A DNA stretch of 64,000 bases, from NCBI GenBank assembly GCA_034421015.1, contig DAOUKT010000013.1, positions 8,514 to 72,513 on the forward strand. Direction: 5' to 3'. Every line of letters starts with the position of its first letter. Position 1 is the first letter of the stretch. Position numbers and translations under genes: made by a program. Below are positions 41,239 through 49,646 of the stretch, in pieces. The stretch is from DAOUJW01 sp034421015. GTDB lineage: Bacteria; Chloroflexota; Dehalococcoidia; Lucifugimonadales; UBA2985. The notes below the pieces were generated by a model, which was not told the DNA's origin, made no database searches, and worked only from the letters and a program-made list of their open reading frames with translations.

Positions 41239-42198
41239 CTACTCGGACTCCGTGGCCGTCAGTCGCAGGAATATCTCCTCCAGGCTCATCTGTATGGGTT
41301 GCAGCTTCAGGAGGCCCCAGCCCTGACCGATAACCAGGGCAGCTATCTCCTCTCCGACCACGGCCCCTGCGTTGGACTCGATGTAGTAGCTGGACACGTC
41401 GCCTTCGCCGGTGCGCCTGACCTCACGCACACCCTGAACGTTGCGCAGGGCCGTCATCACCTGGGCCGCGGGCCCGCGGATGTCCGCCTCTATGCGCTCG
41501 GTCCCCCTGAGCCGCTCCGAGAGGTTCTCCGGCTTGTCGATGGCGACCACCTGTCCTTCGTGGATGATGATCACCCTGTCGCAGACCATGCTGACCTCCG
41601 GCAGGATGTGGGTGCTGAGGATGACGGTGTGGTCGCCGCCGAACCCCTTGATGAGGCTCCGGGTCTCCACCACCTGTATGGGGTCAATGCCGATGGTCGG
41701 CTCGTCCATGATGAGCACTTCCGGCTCGTGAAGGATGGCCTGGGCTATGCCGACGCGCTGCCGGAACCCCTTGGACAGCTTGCCAATAAGGGAGGACTGG
41801 TACTCTCCCAGCCGCGTGATCTCGATGACCTCTTCGATACGCCGCTTCCGCCAGCCCTTGTCCATGCCACGAATGTTGCCCAGGAAGTCCAGGTAGTCCT
41901 CAACCGTCATCTCCGTGTAGAGAGGCACGGTCTCCGGCAGGTAGCCGATGCGCCTGCGAGCTTCCAGGGAGTTGTCCACGACGTCAAAACCGGCCACCTT
42001 AGCCGTCCCGGACGTGGGCGGCATGAAGCCGGTGAGGATGCGCATTGTGGTGGTCTTGCCAGCTGCGTTGGGTCCAAGAAAGCCCAGGATTTCGCCCTTG
42101 TTGACGGTGAAGCTGATGCCCTCAATGGCGGGATAGTCGCCGTAGAACTTGGTGAGGTTATCCACCTCAATCATTGTGGACTGGGTTGTGTCTTCCAT
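41239..42198 (-). CDS. ABC transporter ATP-binding protein (GldA/CcmA-like)
   Basis: 319 residues. Walker A GPNAAGKTT (about 40-48), Q-loop PLYTEMTVEDYLDF, signature KLSKGFRQRVGIAQAI, Walker B EVLIMDEPTIGID, and the switch His in VILSTHILPEV. A C-terminal extension of about 85 residues (LRGTERIEADIRGPAAQVMTALRNVQGVREVRR) is a DUF4162-like domain common in this subgroup. First gene of the operon ATPase-permease-GldG-DUF4340-cinA-WD40. Confidence 0.93.
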   Translation of the reverse strand: MEDTTQSTMIEVDNLTKFYGDYPAIEGISFTVNKGEILGFLGPNAAGKTTTMRILTGFMPPTSGTAKVAGFDVVDNSLEARRRIGYLPETVPLYTEMTVEDYLDFLGNIRGMDKGWRKRRIEEVIEITRLGEYQSSLIGKLSKGFRQRVGIAQAILHEPEVLIMDEPTIGIDPIQVVETRSLIKGFGGDHTVILSTHILPEVSMVCDRVIIIHEGQVVAIDKPENLSERLRGTERIEADIRGPAAQVMTALRNVQGVREVRRTGEGDVSSYYIESNAGAVVGEEIAALVIGQGWGLLKLQPIQMSLEEIFLRLTATESE

Positions 42199-42245
42199 TA
42201 CCGCTTTCTTGGGGGCGCGAGGCCCCGGCCAAGACGTATTGGTGA

Positions 42246-42275
42246 ATTATAAGCGTTATCCACACCTGTGAGCAA
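42246..42275 (-). promoter_or_regulatory. Promoter of the ABC transporter operon
   Basis: On the minus strand TTGCTC (42270-42275), an 18-base spacer, and a perfect TATAAT (42246-42251), 47 bases before the ATPase start codon. Confidence 0.75.
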
Positions 42276-42358
42276 TACGGGACTCCGAATTTCGCCAGGA
42301 GACGCAGTGTACATCCTGAATGCTAAGGAATTGTGAAGAGGAGAAGGGAGGCATCCTG

Positions 42359-42775
42359 CTACGCAAACGGGTTGCGGATGGTCAGCCCCTGTATCTGCTG
42401 GCCGTCCTGCAGGTCCTCGGAGTAGAGCCGCACGCAGCCCGCTTCAAGGGCTGCAGCTACGATGAGGGAGTCATAGAGGCTGAAGCTGTACTGGCCTTGC
42501 AGGCTGAGGGCGCGCCTGTAGAGAGCGGGAGTTGGGTTCACCTGCCATAGCGGGATCAGAACGTCGTCCAGCAGCCGACTCGCTTCTTCTCGCGTTGCTC
42601 CGAGCTTTCGGGTTACAACGTTTAGCGTCTCCTGTACAACCTGGTAGCTGATGCAGGCGGTCCCATTGTGATGGCTTTGAATGACCACGCTTCGCGCCAT
42701 TTGACGCTTGGTCGCGTCGGTCTCGCCAAGCATATAGATCAGCACGTTGGTGTCGAAGAAGTCCTCAGCGCTCAT
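42359..42775 (-). CDS. vapC: VapC-type PIN-domain toxin
   Basis: 138 residues with the PIN acidic residues: FFDTNVLIYML (Asp8), VVQETLNVV (Glu), and SLYDSLIVAAALEAG (Asp), with a final YSEDLQDGQ. PIN toxins are Mg-dependent endoribonucleases that cut tRNA or rRNA and stop growth. The start overlaps the antitoxin gene by 11 bases. The pair is on the minus strand, upstream of the ABC promoter region and downstream of nnrD. Confidence 0.88.
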   Translation of the reverse strand: MSAEDFFDTNVLIYMLGETDATKRQMARSVVIQSHHNGTACISYQVVQETLNVVTRKLGATREEASRLLDDVLIPLWQVNPTPALYRRALSLQGQYSFSLYDSLIVAAALEAGCVRLYSEDLQDGQQIQGLTIRNPFA

Positions 42776-42989
42776 TCATCTCTTCCCTGGTGAACTTTCG
42801 TACGCTGGCGCCGTAGTTCTTGCGGAGGTATTCTATAGTCTCCAGGAATGAGTCCGAGCGGCGGCCGCGCCCAACGTAGTCCTCAAGCCACCGCCGGAAC
42901 TGGGCGTTGAGCGTCGTGCGCTCCTCCGTGGCCCGCCGCCTCGCCGCCTCGATGAGGTTCTCATCCGCGCTCAGGGTTATGTTCTTCAT
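42765..42989 (-). CDS. vapB: Ribbon-helix-helix antitoxin of the VapBC pair
   Basis: 74 residues from the ATG at 42989 (MKNITLSADENLIEAARRRATEERTTLNAQFRRWLEDY). The beta-strand plus two helices is an RHH DNA-binding fold, and the charged C-terminal tail (SFLETIEYLRKNYGASVRKFTREEM) would bind the toxin. A longer frame to 43007 lacks support. It probably represses its own operon through the repeats at 43009-43041. Confidence 0.82.
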   Translation of the reverse strand: MKNITLSADENLIEAARRRATEERTTLNAQFRRWLEDYVGRGRRSDSFLETIEYLRKNYGASVRKFTREEMNER

Positions 42990-43008
42990 GGCGTCACCTC
43001 GCAGCAAT

Positions 43009-43041
43009 AGTACACGACGCTAGTGTACACTATATCAGTGT
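43009..43041 (-). promoter_or_regulatory. Probable VapBC operator repeats
   Basis: Half-sites agtacac (43009-43015), a perfect 12-bp palindrome tagtgtacacta (43021-43032), and agtgta (43036-43041) lie just upstream of the antitoxin start. Spaced GTGTAC half-sites of this kind are usual for RHH antitoxins. Confidence 0.6.
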
Positions 43042-43110
43042 AGGGTGGAAGAGCGTGTTGCAGGAGGGCACTGGATTGGCAGTGCAGTTGGAATCTTCCC
43101 GTTCCGGCCC

Positions 43111-44661
43111 TCAGCCCAGCAGCTCTCTGATTGCCCTGGGGATCTGCGGCAGCAGGTCCGAAGCCGTCATCCCCGCCTCTCCCAAGTCCGACCTGACTCG
43201 CTCGCCGGCCGCTCCGTGCAAGTAGACCCCGCATACGGCTGCGTCCAGGGGCGATGCGCCCTGGGCCACCAGCCCGGCGATGGCTCCGGCCAGCACGTCT
43301 CCCGTGCCCGCCGACGCGAGCCCTGGGTTCGCAAACGGGCTGACCAGCGCCCGACCGTCCGGTAAGCCGATGGCCGTATACGCCCCCTTCAGCGCTACCA
43401 CACTGCCCCACTGGGCTGCGTAGCTTCTCGCCGCGCCGATGCGGTCGGCGTTGACCTTGGCGGAGTCCATGCCTGTCAGCCGGGACATCTCTCCCGGGTG
43501 TGGTGTGACCACCACTTCGTTCCTGAGAAGGCGCCACCACTCAGGGACCGAGGACAGGATGTTCAGGGCGTCGGCGTCCAGGACCATTGGCGGCCCGTCG
43601 TAGCGACGGGTGAGGAGCGTCTGCCGCAGGAACGCGGACGTGGCCGGGCTCTGCCCCAGGCCGCAGCCCGCCAGCAGCGCCTGGTAGCCCGCCGCCTCCG
43701 ACAGCACAAGCTCCGAGGCATCGGGAGACAGCCCTCCGTCCCTTTCGGGCAGTGGGAGGAAGGTCGTCTCGGTGAGCTTGGCGGCAAACACGGGCAGGAG
43801 GCTTTCTGGCGCGGCCAGCGTCACCAGGCCCGCGCCGGCGCGCGCGGCCCCCATGCACGCAAGGTACGCCGCGCCAATGTACCGGGCCGACCCGGCTATG
43901 ACCAGCGTCCTGCCAAACGTTCCCTTGTGGGCGTTCTGTGGCCTACGGGGGAGGGCGTTCCGCACGCGTTCCGGCGTTATCAGCTCTGTGGGAACATCGT
44001 CCGCCAGTGACGGAGGAATGCCGATGTCGACCACCTCCAGTTGGCCCACGCGGTCCGCTCCCGGAAAGGAGAAGTGGCCCACCTTGGGATAGCCAAGGGC
44101 CACGGTCACGTCCGCGGCCGGGCACAGGGGGTCCACCTTGCCGGTGTCGGCGTTGAGGCCGGTCGGAAGGTCAAGGGCCACCAGCTTCATCCTGTCACGC
44201 TCAGCCCGTGCCCTTGCCAGTCGCGACAGGACCTCGGCCATCGTACCCTCGATGGGCCGCGACCGGCCGGTTCCGAGCAACGCGTCGATTACGAGATGCG
44301 CCGTGCCAAGCAGGCCGTCCAGCGCCTTGAAGGAGGGATCGTCTCCGGCGCTGACGACAGGCGCGCCCGCCTCTTGCAGAAGACCGAGCTTGGGGTCGGC
44401 GTCGCTGCGGGGTGTGGCGAGGTAGGTTGTTGCGTCTACGCCCCACTCCCACAGCTGGCGGGCGGCCACAAGCCCGTCGCCGCCGTTGTTGCCGGGGCCC
44501 ACAAGGACCAGCAGAGGCGCTTTTCGCACGACGTCCAGTCGCTCCCTGGCCTTGCGCGCCACCGCCAGCCCTGCGTTCTCCATCAGGCTGTCCAGGGAGA
44601 CGCCTTGCTGGACGCACCGCTCCTCTATGCGGCGCATCTCCTCAACTGTGACTATCTTCAT
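43111..44661 (-). CDS. nnrD: Bifunctional NAD(P)HX epimerase / ADP-dependent dehydratase
   Basis: 516 residues. The epimerase half (1-220) has SLMENAGLAVARKA, LVLVGPGNNGGDGLVAARQL, and VIDALLGTGRSRPIEG. The dehydratase half (230-516) has HKGTFGRTLVIAGSARYIGAAYLA, VLDADALNIL, VVTPHPGEMSRLTG, VVALKGAYTAI, and NPGLASAGTGDVLAGAIAGLVAQG with the catalytic GTGD. It repairs hydrated NAD(P)H. The start lies 20 bases inside the end of acpS, so the two are translationally linked, an order (acpS-nnr) common in bacteria. Confidence 0.94.
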   Translation of the reverse strand: MKIVTVEEMRRIEERCVQQGVSLDSLMENAGLAVARKARERLDVVRKAPLLVLVGPGNNGGDGLVAARQLWEWGVDATTYLATPRSDADPKLGLLQEAGAPVVSAGDDPSFKALDGLLGTAHLVIDALLGTGRSRPIEGTMAEVLSRLARARAERDRMKLVALDLPTGLNADTGKVDPLCPAADVTVALGYPKVGHFSFPGADRVGQLEVVDIGIPPSLADDVPTELITPERVRNALPRRPQNAHKGTFGRTLVIAGSARYIGAAYLACMGAARAGAGLVTLAAPESLLPVFAAKLTETTFLPLPERDGGLSPDASELVLSEAAGYQALLAGCGLGQSPATSAFLRQTLLTRRYDGPPMVLDADALNILSSVPEWWRLLRNEVVVTPHPGEMSRLTGMDSAKVNADRIGAARSYAAQWGSVVALKGAYTAIGLPDGRALVSPFANPGLASAGTGDVLAGAIAGLVAQGASPLDAAVCGVYLHGAAGERVRSDLGEAGMTASDLLPQIPRAIRELLG

Positions 44662-45022
44662 CTATGCTCATCACTACGGAGGCCACGGCGTACTCCTGGG
44701 AGTGGGAGAGGCTTATGGCCACCTGGGTAACGCCCATGCGCTCCGCCCTGGCCTTGCCCCGGTTGTGCAAGGCGATCTGGGGCGGGCCGCCGCGCCTGCG
44801 AGTGACCTGGATGTCCTTCCAGCCGACGCCCCTGATGCCGGTGCCAAGGGCCTTCATCACGGCCTCCTTGGCGGCGAATCGGGAGGCCAGCTGGGGGATG
44901 CGTCCCCGGCAGTAGGTCTGCTCCTCCGGCGTGTAGATGCGGTCCAGGAACCTCTGCCCCCACCGCTCGTAGACGGCCTTTATCCGCGAAAGCTCGACAA
45001 TGTCCACGCCTACGGTCAGCAT
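44642..45022 (-). CDS. acpS: Holo-[acyl-carrier-protein] synthase
   Basis: 126 residues from the ATG at 45022. Family motifs: VGVDIVELSRI with the metal Asp (near residue 8), FLDRIYTPEEQTYC, ASRFAAKEAVMKALGTGI (catalytic-type Glu), and VAISLSHSQEYAVASVV. It transfers 4'-phosphopantetheine to acyl carrier proteins. One likely client, besides fatty-acid synthesis ACP, is the ACP domain in the fusion at 49647-52163. 4 bases after the metF stop. Confidence 0.93.
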   Translation of the reverse strand: MLTVGVDIVELSRIKAVYERWGQRFLDRIYTPEEQTYCRGRIPQLASRFAAKEAVMKALGTGIRGVGWKDIQVTRRRGGPPQIALHNRGKARAERMGVTQVAISLSHSQEYAVASVVMSIDEDSHS

Positions 45023-45026
45023 CGCC

Positions 45027-45917
45027 TCACCCGACACTCCGCCGCTCCGCAATCCCGCTCAGCTCCAGTAGCTTCGGGATGTGCCGCTCCCAGCCGATGG
45101 CCATGATGTGGACGCCGTCGCAGACGTCACGGGCCTCCCGGACGATCCGCGCCGCTATCTCCACGCTCGCCTGGGTCTTGTCACCTGCGCCGTCCATCTC
45201 GGCGATTAGCTCGTCCGGGACGTGTACGCCGGGCAGGTTCCGGTTCATGCTGCGGGCCATGTCCCCCGACTTCAAGAGAATGATGCCCGCGATAACGGGA
45301 GTCCCGAAGGGTTTCACCCGGGCCATGAAGTCCGCCAGGTCCGGGGTCTCGAATACGGCCTGGGTCTGGAAGAACTGCGCGCCTGCGGCGACCTTCTCCT
45401 CCATCCGTATGATCTCGTCCGCCAGCTCACTTGCGAAGGGATTGACGGCGGCGCCCAGATAAAAGCCGGGCGCGCCCCTCAGCGGGCTGCCGCCCATGTC
45501 CGCGCCCCTGGCGAGGGATGCCGCCGTCTCCAGCAGCCTTATGGAGTCCAGGTCGAAAACCGTCTTCGCGTCGGGATGATCGCCCGCGTCTATGGGGTCG
45601 CCGGTCAGGCACAGGATGTTCTCGACGCCCAGCACGCTGGCCGCCAGCAGGTCGCCCTGGATCGCGATGCGGTTGCGGTCGCGGCAAGTGACCTGAAGGA
45701 TGGGCTCCAGTCCTCGCTCGTGCATCTGGGGAGCGAGGGCCAGGGGGCTGACGCTCATGTGGGAGCCCTGGTGGTCGGTTATGTTCACGGCGTCCACCAG
45801 GCCGCGCATGACGTCCGCCCTGGACAGGGTTTCCGTAAGGTCCACGCCCTTGGGAGGGGTGATCTCCGCCGTCACGACGAAATCGCCGGACTGCAGAAGC
45901 TGGGAGAGATTGGACAA
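45027..45917 (-). CDS. metF: Methylenetetrahydrofolate reductase family protein
   Basis: 296 residues from a TTG behind AGGAGG. TIM-barrel MTHFR landmarks: VVTAEITPPKGVDL (catalytic Glu), VNITDHQGSHMSV, LQVTCRDRNRIAIQGDLLAASVLGVENILCLTGDP, FYLGAAVNPFA, KVAAGAQFFQTQAVFE, and PVIAGIILLKSGDMARSMNRNLPGVHVPDELI. It reduces 5,10-methylene-THF to 5-methyl-THF. Divergent from folD, which makes and uses the same substrate, so the 132-base intergenic region may set both folate branches. The sequence is of the shorter form, without a visible N-terminal zinc domain. Confidence 0.9.
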   Translation of the reverse strand: MSNLSQLLQSGDFVVTAEITPPKGVDLTETLSRADVMRGLVDAVNITDHQGSHMSVSPLALAPQMHERGLEPILQVTCRDRNRIAIQGDLLAASVLGVENILCLTGDPIDAGDHPDAKTVFDLDSIRLLETAASLARGADMGGSPLRGAPGFYLGAAVNPFASELADEIIRMEEKVAAGAQFFQTQAVFETPDLADFMARVKPFGTPVIAGIILLKSGDMARSMNRNLPGVHVPDELIAEMDGAGDKTQASVEIAARIVREARDVCDGVHIMAIGWERHIPKLLELSGIAERRSVG

Positions 45918-45990
45918 GAGGCCTCCTGTGCAGGTTCAGGTAGTGGGTCGAGTAATTATATTCTTGGCAGTCAGGGCGTGTCCACTGGCG

Positions 45991-46019
45991 TTGTTAGACG
46001 ATGGCCTGTGTGCTACGAT
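45991..46019 (+). promoter_or_regulatory. Probable promoter of folD
   Basis: TTGTTA (45991-45996), a 17-base spacer, and TACGAT (46014-46019), 30 bases before the TTG start. On the opposite strand a TATAAT (about 45955-45960) could serve metF but its -35 box is weak. Confidence 0.55.
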
Positions 46020-46049
46020 TTGCGCAAGGCTACGGGCAGGAGGCCGCAC

Positions 46050-46943
46050 TTGAGCGCATCCATCATCGACGGCAACAAGATCTCCAAAGACATACGCGGC
46101 GAGGTCGCCGAGGGCGTGAAGGAGTTCAAGGAACGTCACGGATACGCCCCGGGGCTGGCAGCCGTCCTGGTGGGAGACGACCCCGCATCCGCGGTCTACG
46201 TCCGCAACAAGGAGCGCGCCTGCGCAGAGGCCGGAATCTTCTCGGAGACCTTCAACCTGCCGAAAGAAAGCGCCCAGGACCAGGTGATAGAGCATGTCCA
46301 GAAGCTCAACCTGGACGACCGCTTCCACGGCATCCTGGTGCAGCTGCCCCTGCCTCCCCAGATAGACGAGCGAGCGGTGATTGCCGCGATGGACCCGGAC
46401 AAGGACGTGGATGGCCTGCATCCCGTGAACATGGGACGACTGATGGAGGGCCGACCCCTATTCGTGCCTGGGACTCCTGCGGGCGTGCAGCAGCTCCTTG
46501 TGCGCACAGGCAACAGCCCGGAGGGCAAGAACGTTGTCGTGTGCGGCCGCAGCGACATCGTTGGCAAGCCCGTGGCCATGCTCCTGATGCAGAAGCAGGA
46601 CGGGGCCAACGCCACGGTCACCGTCTGCCACACCGGCACCAGGGACCTGCCCCAGGTCACCAGGTCGGCGGACGTGCTCATTGCGGCAATGGGCCGCGCC
46701 AGGGCCATCACCGCGGACATGGTCAAGGACGGCGCGGTGGTCATCGACGTGGGGATCAATCGGGTGGACGACGCCACGCGGCAGCGTGGCTACAGGCTTG
46801 AGGGGGACGTGGACTACGAAGAGGTCTCGAAGAAGGCCTCGGCCATCACGCCCGTGCCGGGGGGCGTCGGCCCAATGACCGTGGCGATGCTCCTGAGCAA
46901 CACCCTCAAGGCGGCCCGGCACAGGGCGGAGTCCCGGTCTTAG
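46050..46943 (+). CDS. folD: Methylenetetrahydrofolate dehydrogenase/cyclohydrolase
   Basis: 297 residues from a TTG preceded by caggagg. Substrate motif SAVYVRNKERACAEAGI (with catalytic Lys), HGILVQLPLPPQID, the PxKDVDGLHPVNMGRL segment, the NADP-binding VVVCGRSDIVGKPVAMLL, VIDVGINRVDD and the C-terminal TPVPGGVGPMTVAMLLSNT. It interconverts methylene-, methenyl- and formyl-THF, the donor for the formyltransferase type seen at 3297. The frame is open far upstream but that part is antisense to metF. Confidence 0.95.
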   Translation: MSASIIDGNKISKDIRGEVAEGVKEFKERHGYAPGLAAVLVGDDPASAVYVRNKERACAEAGIFSETFNLPKESAQDQVIEHVQKLNLDDRFHGILVQLPLPPQIDERAVIAAMDPDKDVDGLHPVNMGRLMEGRPLFVPGTPAGVQQLLVRTGNSPEGKNVVVCGRSDIVGKPVAMLLMQKQDGANATVTVCHTGTRDLPQVTRSADVLIAAMGRARAITADMVKDGAVVIDVGINRVDDATRQRGYRLEGDVDYEEVSKKASAITPVPGGVGPMTVAMLLSNTLKAARHRAESRS

Positions 46944-46979
46944 GCTGCATTACGGCCCTTCTCGCCCCGGTTCGCCCGG

Positions 46980-47351
46980 CTACCTCCGGGCATTCAAGAC
47001 CGCCGTGAAGACGAGGGCAAGGGCCGCCGGAATGTAGAGCATCCCGATGGAGGCGGCCGCCAGCACGCAGAGCCCGGAGAGCCCCAGGGCGATGCCCCAC
47101 AGAAGCGCTTCGCTGGCGCGTCCCCGCCATACGGCCATCAGCACGACGCCGGTCAGAAGCACCGGAACGAGAAGCACAAAGGCTCCGTAGAGGCCGGACA
47201 CCTCAAGCAGGGTTTGGGTATCCGGTTCGCCCCCGTTGGAAGACCCGCTATAAGCAGGCCCAAGAGCCAGGAATAGGCCCGGAACCCACGCCAGAACATG
47301 GGCCGCTGCCGCGATTATCACCGTGGCCTTGGGAGAACTGAACATCTGCAT
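46980..47351 (-). CDS. Small four-helix membrane protein, function unknown
   Basis: 123 residues with about four hydrophobic helices (10-32, 49-75, 82-100, 102-120) and a short NARR tail. I do not recognise the family. It is convergent with folD, with a 36-base gap, and has no partner gene. Codon use looks like that of neighbouring genes, so it is probably real. Confidence 0.6.
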   Translation of the reverse strand: MQMFSSPKATVIIAAAAHVLAWVPGLFLALGPAYSGSSNGGEPDTQTLLEVSGLYGAFVLLVPVLLTGVVLMAVWRGRASEALLWGIALGLSGLCVLAAASIGMLYIPAALALVFTAVLNARR

Positions 47352-47513
47352 AAGTATCCCTTTGCGCTGAGCCAGCGCCGCTCGGCGGGTCTAAAACGAA
47401 TCGTAGTCCCTTTCAGCCAATTGGGTCAATGCAGCGGCGTCGCGTCGCTGGACTCTTCATTGTGTTAGAATCCGCCCAAAGCCGTTTCAAGTATACGATG
47501 TGAGGTGCACGCT

Positions 47514-48530
47514 ATGGTCGAGGGAGTGAACCGCCAGGTAGTGCTGGCAGCCCGTCCCGTTGGCTATCCCCAGGAGCAGGACTTCCAGCTGAGGGACGCG
47601 CCCATGCCCGATCTTGGAGAGCGGCAGGTGCTGGTGCGCAACCTGTGGCTTTCCCTGGACCCCTACATGCGGGGCCGCATGAGCGACGCCCCATCCTACA
47701 CGGCATCCGTGGAGATAGGCGACGTGATGGTGGGAGGGACCGTCGGCAGGGTGGTTGCCAGCAACAGCCGGGACTTTGCGACGGGCGAGATTGTCCAGGG
47801 GCAGCTTGGCTGGCAGGACTACGCCGTCTCCAACGGGACCAACCTCCGCAAGCTGGACCCGAACCAGGCCCCGGTTTCCACGGCGTTGGGTGTCCTTGGA
47901 ATGCCCGGCCTCACCGCCTACTTCGGGCTGTTCGAGGTGTGCCGTCCTAAGCCGGGCGACACTGTTGTGGTGTCGGCGGCGTCCGGGGCCGTGGGCGCGG
48001 TGGTCGGGCAGCTGGCGAAGATGGCCGGTTGTAGAGTTGTGGGCACGGCGGGGACCCCGGAGAAGATCGACTACATCACCGATGAGCTTGGCTTCGACGC
48101 GGGCATCAACTACAGGACGGAGGACGTGAGGGCCCGTCTGGAGGAGGCGTGCCCGGACGGCGTGGACGTCTACTTCGATAACGTGGGCGGCCCTGTGACG
48201 GACGCCGTGTTGGAGCTGTTGGGCTACCGCGCCCGCGTTGCCATCTGCGGCCAGATGTCCCAGTACAACCTTGAGACGCCGGACACAGACCCTCGGAACC
48301 TGAGGAACCTCCTGACAAAGCAGGCGACTGTGGAGGGGTTCATTGTCGGGCGGTTTGCAGACCGCAACGATGAGGCCCTGCGCCGCCTGACCCGGTGGGT
48401 GAGGGAAGGCCGGCTCAAGTACAGGGAGGACGTGGTCGACGGACTTGAAAACGCTCCCCGGGCCTTCATGGGTCTGATGCGCGGCGAGAACTTCGGGAAG
48501 CAGCTTATCAGGGTCTCAGAAGAGAGCTGA
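47514..48530 (+). CDS. NADP-dependent oxidoreductase, MDR family (PTGR/CurA-like)
   Basis: 338 residues from the ATG at 47514 behind tgaggtg. Medium-chain reductase with LRDAPMPDLGERQVLVRNLWLSLDPYMRGRMSD, GMPGLTAYFGLFEVCRPKPGDTVVVSAASGAVGAVVGQLAKMAGCRVVG (Rossmann fold), DGVDVYFDNVGG and CGQMSQYN. This matches zinc-free 2-alkenal or 15-oxoprostaglandin-type reductases (YncB/CurA), which reduce conjugated double bonds with NADPH. The physiological substrate is unknown. Confidence 0.9.
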   Translation: MVEGVNRQVVLAARPVGYPQEQDFQLRDAPMPDLGERQVLVRNLWLSLDPYMRGRMSDAPSYTASVEIGDVMVGGTVGRVVASNSRDFATGEIVQGQLGWQDYAVSNGTNLRKLDPNQAPVSTALGVLGMPGLTAYFGLFEVCRPKPGDTVVVSAASGAVGAVVGQLAKMAGCRVVGTAGTPEKIDYITDELGFDAGINYRTEDVRARLEEACPDGVDVYFDNVGGPVTDAVLELLGYRARVAICGQMSQYNLETPDTDPRNLRNLLTKQATVEGFIVGRFADRNDEALRRLTRWVREGRLKYREDVVDGLENAPRAFMGLMRGENFGKQLIRVSEES

Positions 48531-48743
48531 GGGCGAGAGTAGCCACACCATCCTTGGATGCCTGCCTTCGGAGACCTTGGAATAACCTCAGTTGCGGTGC
48601 GCGCCTCCCGACCATTCCTGCGGAAGCAGGAATCCAGTGTCCTTGGGGCTAGGGAAAATAGACCCCTGCCTGCGCAGGGGTGGTCTGGTCAATCTGCCAG
48701 TTCATTTGCTTCGACATGCTCAGCATGAGCGGGGCGACAGCGC
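48531..48743. repeat. Repeat-filled gap with truncated MITE-like element
   Basis: 48570-48636 is the reverse of the right end of the 164-bp element (ggagacc-ttggaataacctc, gcgcgcctcccgaccattcctgcggaagcaggaat), cut after about 67 bp. To its left is ggatgcctgccttc, a degenerate left arm of the ATTCC palindrome. To the right are ccctgcctgcgcagggg (48662-48680) and a cttcgacatgctcagcatgagcgg repeat. No gene. Confidence 0.75.
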
Positions 48744-49613
48744 CTAAGGCGCGAGGAACTCCACCAGGGTCTCTGCCAGCAGGCGCGGCTGCTCGTAGCC
48801 GATGTCGTGGCCGGAGTCCGGTATCCACACAGCTTTGCTGCCGGGCAATGCGGACTGGGCCGTCTCCACGTTCTGCCTGCGACGCTGGAGGTACTCCGGG
48901 TTCGTGCCCGCGCGGCCGGCGGCTGCCACCATCAGCGTGGGGCATTGCACCCTGGGCAGCATATTGTAAGCGGGGTCGGAGAACATCGCCCACAGCATCT
49001 GATGCTGGTTTGAAAGCTCCAGGCATTCATCGACGGTGCCGTCTGGGTTGACGCGCACCATCGTCATAACAATGTACTCAAGCTGCTCGCTCCAGCAGTG
49101 CTCGAACTGGCTCCGCAGCGCACCAAGATACCGCTCCCTGGGGCCGTAAATGTCCCTGGGGCTCAGGCGTTCTCTGAACTCCTCCCACGTAGTGTTCGCT
49201 GCCATTGGCCTGCCGAACCCGCCGTCTATCATGGCAAGGGCGGTGACGCGGTCCGGGTGCAGAGCGGCCAACGCCAGGGCGACGCTCGCTCCCCAGGAGT
49301 GGCCCATGACGGCGGCGCGGTCGATTCCCAGCGCGTCCATGGTCCCGATGACGTCCCCCGCGAGGGTGGCCCAGTCGTAGCCGGTGGAGGGCTGGTCGGT
49401 CTTGCCGTGGCCCCGCTGGTCCGGCGCGATGATCCTGACGCTGTCCCGGAGGTGGGGAATGGTCAGGTCGTACCAGTGGGCCGAGGAAGCGGCCCCGTGG
49501 AGCGCAATTGCGGGCGGCCCGTCGCCGTCCCAGTCCATGTAGTGGACGTTCAGGTCGCCGACCTTGAGCCACCGGCCCGGCGGATGGGTATTCTCCATTT
49601 CGCTATGGCTCAT
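48744..49613 (-). CDS. Alpha/beta hydrolase
   Basis: 289 residues from the ATG at 49613; a GTG at 49622 or an ATG at 49598 are possible. Hydrolase-fold landmarks: PPAIALHGAASSAHWYDLTIPHL (oxyanion HGxx), IIAPDQRGHGKTDQPSTGYDWA, nucleophile elbow VMGHSWGASVALALAAL, and the C-terminal PDSGHDIGYEQP with the catalytic His. An acidic residue is expected after LMVAAAGRAGTNPEY. Possible activities: esterase, haloalkane dehalogenase-like or C-C hydrolase; the sequence does not decide. Confidence 0.86.
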   Translation of the reverse strand: MSHSEMENTHPPGRWLKVGDLNVHYMDWDGDGPPAIALHGAASSAHWYDLTIPHLRDSVRIIAPDQRGHGKTDQPSTGYDWATLAGDVIGTMDALGIDRAAVMGHSWGASVALALAALHPDRVTALAMIDGGFGRPMAANTTWEEFRERLSPRDIYGPRERYLGALRSQFEHCWSEQLEYIVMTMVRVNPDGTVDECLELSNQHQMLWAMFSDPAYNMLPRVQCPTLMVAAAGRAGTNPEYLQRRRQNVETAQSALPGSKAVWIPDSGHDIGYEQPRLLAETLVEFLAP

Positions 49614-49646
49614 TGCGGACACATCATATCACGGACGTTGGTCTGC

